Shown here: positions 56,258-64,000 of the stretch, piece after piece
Numbering within the stretch: position 1 is the stretch's first letter
Layout: every line of letters starts with the position of its first letter
Assembly (NCBI RefSeq): GCF_963676685.1
Contig: NC_092354.1
Location: 72,466,178-72,530,177, forward strand
Source of the DNA: Mytilus edulis
Lineage: Eukaryota; Mollusca; Bivalvia; Mytilida; Mytilidae
Length of the DNA: 64,000 nucleotides
Direction: 5' to 3'
The notes under the pieces: generated by a model
Database searches by the model: none
What the model was told of the DNA's origin: nothing
What the model saw: the letters and a program-made list of their open reading frames with translations, nothing else
Program-made: the position numbers and the translations under genes

Positions 56258-57523
56258 ATGATGAAGCTCAGATTATTCCTAGTTCTCTTGGCATACCCTG
56301 TTAAAATGTTTTTCATAAGAGAAAATGTTGTTTTTAAAAATAAAAGAGATAACTACGACGCAAGCAAGATGGCTAGTTGTTTTTGAGATAAGTTTAACCC
56401 CCTATCAAACGTTAATAACGACGCTTGAGGAACATTTGTCAGACACAGCTAATGGTATGTCTGAGGAACTATGAGGAACTATTGGCAACAGGAACGAAGA
56501 GACCCTGGTAGATATTTGAGATACGAAAATACTATCAGTATTTTAAAACACGAAATTTCCAATTTAAATTTAACACAAACTTTTCTTCTTAACGAATTGA
56601 AAGCTATAAAGTCGCTTCAGGAAGTAAAACCAAAGCGAGGTAAACGTGTACTCCCTATTGTTGAAAAAAGCACTTTCGTTTCTGTTCGGACTAATTAGTT
56701 CGGAGGATCTTGAATCAATACAAGATAATATAAATAAACTAGCTGAAAATCAAAAACACATTACGCATGTCTCTCGGTTATGAAGCTGTCTCAAGGTCAA
56801 ATTACGGAAATTAGAAAAAGCATAAATCAAATAATCAATAATTTAAATAATGTCAAGAATTTTAGTTTAGAGCTTTCTCAAGATGTACAGGACTTAGACA
56901 ATTTTGTGAGATTGTATGCAAAATTTGATAGGTCTTTAACGGACCTACATGAACTTATAGGTATAGCAAGAGATTACCTACAGCATCTTAAGCTTCAACT
57001 TAACATGTTGTCGCTTGGTCATTTGTCACCATCAGTTATTAGGCCAACAGATTAAAGAAATTTATTGCTAGAAGTAAAGTCCAAATTAAGTGCTCAATTT
57101 AGACTACCTTTTGACCCGAAAGAAGATCTTTGGCATCTTTACAAAACATTAACTTGTACAACTCTGATAAACGAAGAAAAATTGGTTGTTGTGATATCAA
57201 TTCCTTTATTAGATTCACTGGGTCAGTTTGAAATATATTCTGTTTATAACCTAGCAGTAAGTTCACCGAATATTAGTAAAGTCAATGGAATCAACATGTT
57301 GGCCCAATATGATTTGGAAACGAATAACCTTGCAGTTAATAAACAGAAAACGAAATTGATGATTTTGACTTCCGAAGATGCTCGAGTATTTGCATCGGAA
57401 TCTAAAAACTTTAGCGAAATAAAAAGTCCAACTTATACTTTGGGGTCAAGTTCATTATGCGTTATCAAATTATTTAACTCGTTAGGTTTCTGTTTTGTTT
57501 TCCTTAAAATGGCAAAAGCTTGA
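56258..57523 (+). pseudogene. Envelope fusion protein-like remnant (baculovirus F/errantivirus Env type)
   Basis: A signal-peptide-like start (MMKLRLFLVLLAYPV, 56258) is followed, in shifting frames, by a segment with a conserved-looking RWLVVF...LTPYQTL (about 56366-56425), a pre-cleavage stretch, a furin-type site RGKR (about 56637-56648), a hydrophobic fusion-peptide-like stretch, a helical region with an INQIINNLNNV-type heptad (56780-57055) and a downstream domain (57065-57523) that holds DLWHLYKTL and ISIPLLDS. Frame breaks: after the signal region, a 10-bp tandem duplication GAGGAACTAT at 56463-56482, another just after the cleavage site, and a stop at 57053. No transmembrane anchor was seen. 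The family call is from domain order and motifs, not a search. The gene is dead. Confidence 0.6.
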
Positions 57524-58749
57524 TGCCGATCGTTTATTTCAGCGAACCTTCTTGTGAGATTTGGTTTTAGTTCCACCCAACTTCTCTTTCAGCCAGATAA
57601 CGCCTAATAAAATCACCTACAGGCCCGGTGCAAGATTGATATTCCACCCTTGGTATATCCCCATCACCCAATCTAGTTAAAGTGCAATATTTTTCGATTG
57701 CTTTTATCCAATGATCCCATTTACAATTCAAAGTCGCCTTACTTCCGTTATCGGAATTAAATCAATTAAAGGAAAAGTTCAACAGGACATAATTTAGATA
57801 ATCTCATATTGAAACATTAAAATAAATGTGGTCATCCGTATTTAACTGGGCATAATTTTGATTAAGTAGTTAATTGCAACATAAGGTTAATATTGTCATT
57901 AAGTCTCTCGCTATAGTCTATAATTGTCTATATTTTATTTATATTCAAAATGTTTGTAACATGTATCATCCTTCTGGAACACAATAGTGTTACAAATATC
58001 CGTTATGATTTTTCTTCGGAGTTCTGTATTTTTGTTATAATACTTTTTTCTCTCCTAAAAATAAACCTAGTGTTCAGTATTAACAATACTTCTTGTGCAG
58101 TTGATCAGGAATAAGTTGAAAGAGCCAGTTTGGTAGTGGGTCATATTGGTTTACGTGAGCTTTTTTTGTTTGGTTTTACACTATTTTTGATGTTTTCTTA
58201 TGGACTTCACGACGGCTGCTTTCGGGTCCAGTTTGATACACTAGGCAGCCCTTTAACCTCGACGATGTGTTGCTAGAATATGAATCAGTAACTCGGGAAT
58301 AGATGACTGCAAATCGCACTCAAACTACGACATACATAACTCTCTGACGTTTGCGCAGCATATGACAATCATCCATCCCCAATGGGGTTCACTATAGTTT
58401 GTTGTTGAATCATCTAAGCAGCGTTACATGTTTCACCTGGCGGGTAATCATTAGCTGATCCGCACGTCCTTGCAGCTGTAAGTACTGAGACGTCGTGACT
58501 GGATTACGTAGTGTTGCATACGTGGACTTTTTGTATTTTTATATATAAAGTAACCCAAAATATGACGTTAGTGCAATGAAAAAAAAAAGTTGTAAAAAGC
58601 TTGGGAGTAATCTGTTCCATGAAACTATCAATGGATGGTGCCTGAACAATATCACATGGAGCTGATTACATTGTGTTATGTAAAAGTAAAGTATGAATGT
58701 TTTTAAGAGTTCTTAGATGCATGCATAATAATTAAACTCATTATAGATA
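57524..58749. other. Non-coding stretch, possibly the flank of the envelope-bearing retroelement
   Basis: 58120-58520 is less AT-rich than the rest and lacks frames. It might be an LTR or other part of the retroelement whose envelope-like remnant precedes it, but no second copy exists in the window to show it. Confidence 0.3.
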
Positions 58750-58912
58750 CCAGGATTGAGTTTTGTCTATACGCCAGACGCGCGTTTCTTCTACAAAAGA
58801 CTCATCAGTGACGCTCGAATCCCCAAAAAAGTGAAGAAAAAAAAAGGCCCAATGAAATATAAAGTTGAAGAGCACTGAAGACCAAAATTTCAAAAAGTGT
58901 TACCAAATACAT
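58750..58912 (-). mobile_element. SINE-like element, inverted partial copy
   Basis: Reverse complement of the 3' half of the element at 12327-12612: ATACGCCAGACGCGCGTTTC, then AGACTCATCAGTGACGCTCG, then AAAGTTGAAGAGCACTGA and AAGTGTTACCAAATAC. It lies 260 bp downstream of the C1q-B minisatellite. Confidence 0.8.
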
Positions 58913-59173
58913 ATGTCTGTATGTGAGTGTATCGTTTTTCCTAGTTCTTAAAAGTCTGTTTTAATGAGTATGCCAGATCAACCATGCCAGATGATGCAGC
59001 AACAAGATGGTATGATTTCCTCTACATCATTACTAATCTTGTACGTTCTGCTAATGGTTGTAATTTTGATGTGGTAAGCATGTTTTTTACATTGACTTCT
59101 CGTGTTGTGGTATTTCTTTGCAGATATAATGATATTAGCAAATTCTAGTTGTAAAATTTAATAATCAAAAGAA

Positions 59174-59470
59174 TACAATTTTGGTTGGATATAACAAAGT
59201 ATTTTACAATTTACATCAAATTTACAATTTTGGTTGGATATAACAAAGTATTTTACAATTTACATCAAATATACAATTTTGGTTGGATATAACAAAGTAT
59301 TTTACATTTTAAATCAAGTTGTCAATTTTTGTTGGATATAACAACGTATTTTACAATTCACATCAAGTTTACAATTTTTGTTGGATGTAACAACGTATTT
59401 TACAATTTACATCAAGTTTACAATTTTGGTTGGATGTAACAATGTATTTTACAATTTACATCAAGTTTAC
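59174..59470. repeat. 49-bp minisatellite grown from the C1q-B stop region
   Basis: Six units start at about 59174, 59223, 59272, 59320, 59370 and 59419, with a partial seventh at 59468. Each contains TACAATTTTGGTTGGATATA, CAAAGTATTTTACA and TTTACATCAA. The last unit includes the C1q-B stop codon and preceding codons (minus strand AACTTGATGTAA), so every unit carries a copy of the final codons of the gene. Variation: TTGGATATAACAA against TTGGATGTAACAA, and AAAGT against AACGT. Confidence 0.9.
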
Positions 59471-59841
59471 AATTGTTAAACAAGTACCATACGGGCTTAT
59501 CATCATTTTTTTCTCCGCTACAATTCTGATACTATCATCTCTGTCTAGTTGGAGTGCAGCAACGATTGTGGCGCCATATTCAAAGTAACTTGAGTTAGGT
59601 CGTTTTTGGGGATCGTTAGACACTAACCCTTTCATCTTGGGATCTGAATTTTGAAACAACATAAACTGCGCATCACTCGTGTCAGAAACAACGGTTACTG
59701 ATATAAGATATAGTCCTTGGTATTTACAAACGTATACACCATCATTTCCGGTAATTCCTGAGAGCTCCCGAACGTCTGAAAACTGGAGAGTTTTATTCTC
59801 GGAAACTGTGTGGTATCTTTGGAAGCACATTGTAACTGCAA
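59456..59841 (-). CDS. C1q-B exon 3: C1q domain
   Basis: Acceptor TTTTTTGTAG, then two bases completing a valine codon and AVTMCFQRY. Ends CLTIVNLM and TAA inside the 49-bp minisatellite. The ATG at 59830 is internal, as in C1q-A. Compared with C1q-A the domain lacks seven residues after SGIT but is otherwise collinear. Confidence 0.85.
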
Positions 59842-61883
59842 CTACAAAAAAAGAAAAACAGTTTAATATTTTGCAGTATGGTCATGTGATTCGTTTCAAC
59901 CACCAAGCATAAATAAAAAAAAAAAAGAAAAGAAAAGAAATTTTATATCATTTAATAAGAGACCTCGTGGTCCGAGCTATTGTGGTCGGGTGGTGTAAGT
60001 CATTCATCTTCTTTGTCACTAGCCTGTCAACACTGGGGTTGTGAATTTCTCACGTGGCTGGGGATGTCATCCAATAATAACTCATCTCTACGAAAGGGGC
60101 GTTATAAGCACCAGTTAATCAATCAAAATCAATTATTATAAAAAGTATTTTTTTTAATCAGGAGCCTGAGATATCTTTTTCGTGATGCCTTTAATCAAAG
60201 TCATCGTAATTTTTCATCAAAAGTCGACCTTTAAGGGCATCCGATACAGTTTCTCAATATAATGTCATTTTTATAATTTTTAAATATGTTGTAGGCCTTG
60301 GCGAGTTAAAAAATAAAACACGAAATAAAACATAGGTCACCGTGCTAGTTTTAGAGAAAATTGACGCTGAAAATTTAGGATTTGTGCTATTTTGTGAAAA
60401 AGTTAGGCATTGTTATGAAAATTTTGGAGCCAATATTCTTCGTCGTAAATTATTAAGTTCGGGTTCAATCTGAAGCTGTGATACATTTGTAAGTGACAAT
60501 AAGACAAAAAATAAATCCCAACACAAATGACTATACAATTGTTCAAGCCTTGCTTGACATTGCGGACCAGATGCTCAAAGCCACGGGTATTTTTTTAAAC
60601 CTAAAAATAAGGAAAAAAACTGTTCCTAAAAATGTCATTTTTATCATTTTTCTGCATACACTGCATTTTGTCATGCTTTCTCCAAATCTCAAATAAAAAA
60701 TATATGTCACCGTGCTGGATTCTATGATAAACGCGGTTTATCCTAAAAATTGCTTCCCCCATTCGTAACCTCAACTTTAGCGCTAAAGTGCACGACGTCG
60801 TTGGTAGACAATTTCGACGTTATCTCTGCAAATTACCGGCGAAATTTTTTAGATGTACAAATACTGCTTGTAAAGAGCTACCTAAAAAGTTGTAGTATTG
60901 TTTTCGGAAATAAAATCATATGAATCTTAAATAAATCTCTTTGTTTGTGGTCTAAGTGAAAAACATCTCAAGAAAAGTTATTACGGACTGTTAATAATTT
61001 TTGCGCAGTTTTTATAGCGGACTATGCGATATGGTTTTGCTCATTGTGAAAGACCGTCACGGTGACCTATAGTTGTTAATTTCTGTGTCATGTTTTCTCT
61101 TGTGGGGAGTTGTCTCATTAGAAATTATACCACATCTTCTTTTTTATGTTGTCAGAAAAGAAAACGAAAACAAAACCTTATAAAGGAGAATCTTCAATAC
61201 GCTAAAGGAGGCTTTTGTCCAGATAGAGAATCAAAGGAATATCTAATAGGCAACAACATATCGGAAGCAGGTGTCTGTAAATTCCAAAATAACAACAAAT
61301 GTTCATGTTCCTCCATAAAAACTTCATTTGAAAGTCCCCTTACGTCAATATTTCAAAGAAATGCGGGAAAAGAATTTTCACATATTGATTGACCTATAAG
61401 TCCAGAGTTAACGGTTATCGCGCTCTTTTTTAAGTCTTATTTGTTGGCAACTTTGCATTGTGTTTTCGATTGTATCATTTTTTTTAAACGAAAGAAGAAA
61501 TCTAGAATCGAAATAATTCAAAATGATATCGAGTGGTCATGGTTAACAGATTCGGTTATTTCACGTTTTCGGTTTTATCATTAGTTTCATAAAATCAGCC
61601 TACTTTTGATTTCGCGTATTCGCCTTAGGGAGCTACCATTTGATTTTTATGGGGGGGGGGGCTAGGATGAAATTTGAAAAAAATAGGCAGGACAGGAGTT
61701 TTGAGTAAAAAAAAAGGCAGGATGAGACACTTGGCCAAAAAAAAGGCAGGATGACAATTCAGGTAAAAAAAAGTCAGGATAAACTAATAAAAAAAAGGCA
61801 GGACCGAATAGAGTGAAAAATAAAAAGGCAGGACGGAGATTACAACTAAAAAAAAATGCAGGACAAAATTTTTCATCCTAGAG

Positions 61884-61917
<34 letters not shown>

Positions 61918-62903
61918 TAGTTGCCCTAAACACTAAAAAGTGTTACAATCTAAGGTCTTTACAAACAAAAAAATAGAAAATAATATCTACTTCAAGTCAA
62001 TAAAAAAGTGCTGGCTGTAGGACTAGCGATACATGTACCTTCGGGGACAAAACCTCTACAAGTAGAGTCATTGACCTGGTTATTGTCAAATTCAGCATTG
62101 TAACCTGTGTGTTAATGACTGGCTGTTATTTTTTTTTATTTTTTTTTTTCAATGTGTATGTTTGTTTTCAATTTTCAATTTATTACAGTAATGTACCTCT
62201 CATGCTATCAGCTGACTCCATCTGAATTTCACCAAGAATCTTTGTTACGTTTGATATCTGTTGGTCCAGTCCTGGTAGGTTCTGTAAATGTTTTGGCTTA
62301 CAGCTTAAGTCCCCTTGAATAGAAAACGATAGATTCTATGAATCAAGGGCTTAGGGTAGTATGAATAGTAATGAGTTAAATGAAGCAGCGCGGGATACGA
62401 GATCATGTCAATGGTGCGATTATCTAATTTCACAGAATTTTCTGCAAGCGGAAAACAAAATATGTTCAGACGTTTATAAATATTTCTTAAGATGTAAGGC
62501 ATATATCACTAGAACCGAGACGAAACCAAAATTGAAAATAAATATAACAAACGGATAATGTCAAGCTCCCTGCGTCACTCGTGAAATGAATATCAGAAAA
62601 TAAATTTAAACAAGTGCAATTCGGTATCAAACATACAATTAAGAAGAAAATATGCACAATATTAAAGAATCAAAGTACTATTAAACTTGTCTTACCACCA
62701 ATTGTAAGATAAGCTACAGTGAAGCCTAAACCAAATGCCACCAAGCAAAGTATACATTTACGTATCACTTCCATCAGGATACACATGGCGAACAACTGCG
62801 TCCACGAAATGTTGATTGCACCTTCAATCTGTTTGTGTCCATCTGTATGATCAACAACGTTTCGTTTAGAATTGTCGTCAATTTGTATTTTAAGAGAAGC
62901 CAT
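59456..62903 (-). CDS. C1q-B: membrane-anchored C1q-domain protein, three exons, 236 residues
   Basis: Exons 62903-62696, 62313-62197 and 59841-59456 join in one frame (711 bp) with two phase-1 introns and canonical ends (GTAAGA/AAG, GTACAT/TAG). Residues 1-46 are cytoplasmic, about 47-68 a transmembrane helix (CILCLVAFGLGFTVAYLTIG), 70-110 a helical linker, and 111-236 the C1q domain with YVCKYQGLYLISVTVVS and LQLDRDDSIRIV. Type II membrane orientation is inferred from a lysine/arginine-containing N-terminal part without a cleavable signal. C1q-domain proteins form trimers and bind ligands through the jelly-roll head; many are immune receptors in bivalves. A TATA box is 145 bp upstream. It is a paralogue of C1q-A, with the same exon plan. 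Intron 2 contains repeats at 59961, 60995 and 61627. No disabling lesion seen. Confidence 0.8.
59961..60141 (+). mobile_element. tRNA-derived SINE-like element
   Basis: GACCTCGTGGTCCGAGCTAT resembles a tRNA-type head. GTCACTAGCCTGTCAACACT, GGTTGTGAATTTCTC (a damaged B box) and GAAAGGGGCGTTATAAGC follow, and the copy ends in an (AATC)-type tail (TTAATCAATCAAAATCAATT). I recognise the arrangement from bivalve SINEs. It lies in intron 2 of C1q-B, antisense to the gene. Confidence 0.55.
60265..60720. repeat. Spaced direct repeat within C1q-B intron 2
   Basis: AATGTCATTTTTATAATTTT ... AAATAAAACATAGGTCACCGTGCTAG at 60265-60350 recurs as AATGTCATTTTTATCATTTT ... ATATGTCACCGTGCTGG at 60630-60715. 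The two are diverged copies of a repeat about 85 bp long. The 67-codon frame at 60493-60696 is not recognisable. Confidence 0.5.
60995..61147 (+). repeat. Interspersed repeat R, 3' part
   Basis: TTTTTATAGCGGACTATGCG, GGTGACCTATAGTTGTTAAT, TTGTCTCATTAGAAATTATA and CCACATCTTCTTTTTTA match the end of the copy at 44550-44852. Confidence 0.75.
61627..61928. mobile_element. Fold-back element with G/C-run arms and AAAA-GGCAGGAC repeats, copy 2
   Basis: Nearly identical to 10452-10758 outside the homopolymers: left end AGGGAGCTACCATTTGATTT, 11 G (61651-61661), CTAGGATGAAATTTG, then seven A-run plus GGCAGGAC-like motifs, TTTTTCATCCTAGAG, and 34 C (61884-61917). The right outer terminus is shortened to TAGTTGCCCTAA. 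It lies in intron 2 of C1q-B. Confidence 0.75.
62197..62313 (-). CDS. C1q-B exon 2: linker
   Basis: A 117-bp exon reading DLSCKPKHLQNLPGLDQQIS followed by NVTKILGEIQMESADSMR. The N-V-T sequon may be glycosylated. It is eight residues longer than C1q-A exon 2 and has the same splice phases; the region after LSCK is hydrophobic-heptad-like. Confidence 0.75.
62696..62903 (-). CDS. C1q-B exon 1: cytoplasmic and transmembrane segments
   Basis: Starts MASLKIQIDD at 62903 and ends YLTIG plus one base at the donor GTAAGA (62695). The open frame continues into the intron (KTSLIVL), but the splice site and the match to C1q-A show that the exon stops here. The first ATG after the TATA box is used. Confidence 0.8.
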
Positions 62904-63046
62904 GATACGGTACTTTTCAATACCAGCACTTTTTTTAAATGTTCAAATGTTTGAATAGAAAAAAAGCAGCTTCGTTAACAAACAGGAAGAATTGCGTGTA
63001 AAACATTTGTATAACGTGTGTTTTTCTTCGAAAGATTATATCAGGA

Positions 63047-63060
63047 CCTTTATATAATAA
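63047..63060 (-). promoter_or_regulatory. TATA box of C1q-B
   Basis: The minus strand reads TTATTATATAAAGG. A start about 30 bp downstream (near 63020) would give a 5' UTR of about 115 bases before the ATG at 62903. Spacing is as expected for an RNA polymerase II core promoter; the exact start is not determined. Confidence 0.5.
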
Positions 63061-64000
63061 GTGTTTTCCGTCTCCTAAGATCGAGGATACGTTCTTTGTT
63101 TCCTCGTTATCGATATTTTGTACTGATAAATTTAGTCGCCAATATAATTTTTATCTTCACTATGTAATATTTATATCCGTCCTGTTAAATGCAGTTTATA
63201 ATACTTTGTTTTATAGAAGAGGCAAATCATGCTACATTTTAAAATATATATTTTTTTAATTTATGTTATTTGCGTCCAAAAATAAAAACGTTGCATGTAT
63301 ATGTATAATCGTCCAGGCTAAATTTGAACATGCATGAAATATTTGCCACTTGACATTTAGAAACTAGTAATCTTTCAACCAATTGATATATGTTTCACTC
63401 ATGTGTTTCGATCTCTTTCTCTACCACTGGAGGCCATCGTAGATCAGCGAATATAACGCCTGCATTATCCGGGTTATCCTTGTATATATATGCCAGTATG
63501 AATCACTGTACTATATTGCCTTTTGCATGTTTAATTGCCAAAACTTGAACCTTTTGATAAATGAAACACTGAATTTGTAATCGGCAAAAATACAGCAACG
63601 AAAACAGGTTTATTTATATCACACAAAGTAATGCACTTTTTAATATGATCGAGTGGCCTTGTTTTTTATCCAATTTCACTACATGTAAAAATAAACTAAG
63701 AACAATCTTCCATCAAAGATGTTCAAGGCGGGGATTGGGTATGTTTTTTCTAAAGATATATTGTGATCCCACGGACGACAAACAATATTCTTGTCACGCA
63801 AATTACAAAGCAAAATATATTATGTCTCCAATTTTCCCCAATACTTTAGAGTGTTACATATTGAAAAATTTTTTTATTAATAAGATGAAAAATTCAATAT
63901 ACAATAAATCGCGAGCAACATTTTCTGGCACATACAAAAAATCATAACCCATCCCACCCGCCCCTATGAATGTAGATCAGACTTTTTTTTTCTAAGGTGA
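63061..64000. other. Upstream flank of C1q-B, no gene recognised
   Basis: AT-rich. The 100-codon plus-strand frame at 63645-63947 has no recognisable family. A CCCATCCCACCCGCCCC stretch near 63948 is the only GC-rich word. Confidence 0.45.

Noticed and set aside
59961-60141. tRNA-like head as a functional tRNA gene
   Set aside because: The B box is damaged, no cloverleaf is evident, and the 3' part is a SINE body with a simple-repeat tail.
61622-61930. TTAGGG and CCCTAA at the borders of fold-back copy 2 as telomeric sequence
   Set aside because: Single hexamers only; copy 1 does not have them.

Overview
The window looks like nuclear DNA of a marine bivalve, most likely a mussel (Mytilus-like). 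It is AT-rich with sparse coding. Intron-containing C1q-domain genes have GT...AG junctions, several interspersed repeats are ones I recognise from mussel and other bivalve sequence, and retrotransposons are nested in one another. There is no bacterial operon, rRNA gene or intact tRNA gene. The species call rests on recognising these families, not on a search.

Layout. Positions 1-8637 are a satellite of 35-bp monomers, mostly alternating subtypes that form a 70-bp dimer, with longer higher-order blocks; it runs off the left edge. From 8638 to 11720 there is no gene, only two kinds of short element bracketed by a G-run on the left and a C-run on the right (9835-10072 and 10452-10758). From 11721 to 27768 lies a large imperfect inverted duplication (arms 11721-21607 and 24201-27768, spacer about 2.6 kb). 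Each arm carries a decayed reverse-transcriptase fragment. Comparing the arms exposes later insertions as filled versus empty sites: a tandem SINE-like pair, a 3-kb block holding a dead protein kinase, and a 1.65-kb TIR element.

A C1q-domain gene (minus strand, C1q-A) runs from 43556 down to 27635. Its first coding exon is split by a 5'-truncated LINE (32663-43530), flanked by the 5-bp duplication ATCTT. That LINE is itself split by a nearly pristine BEL/Pao LTR retrotransposon (35071-42878; LTRs 563 bp each with two differences seen; duplication TTCGT; one 2151-residue Gag-Pol frame). The order of events can therefore be read directly: gene, LINE, decay of the LINE, then BEL/Pao. From 46390 to 54620 there are two copies of a TIR element, an old LINE remnant and an apparently intact second LINE (48577 to about 53460). 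In this LINE ORF1 and ORF2 lie in one frame separated by a single TAG. From 54900 to 57530 there are decayed coding pieces, the last an envelope-fusion-protein-like remnant with a furin-type site. A second, apparently intact C1q gene (C1q-B, minus strand, three exons, 236 residues, TATA box) fills 59456-63060. A 49-bp minisatellite starts inside its last codons.

The two C1q genes share exon number, intron phase (phase 1 at both introns), a transmembrane N-terminal exon, a short helical linker exon and a C-terminal C1q exon. They are paralogues of a membrane-anchored C1q-like protein. Almost everything else is mobile or repeated DNA. Only C1q-B, the BEL/Pao Gag-Pol and the second LINE look potentially functional.
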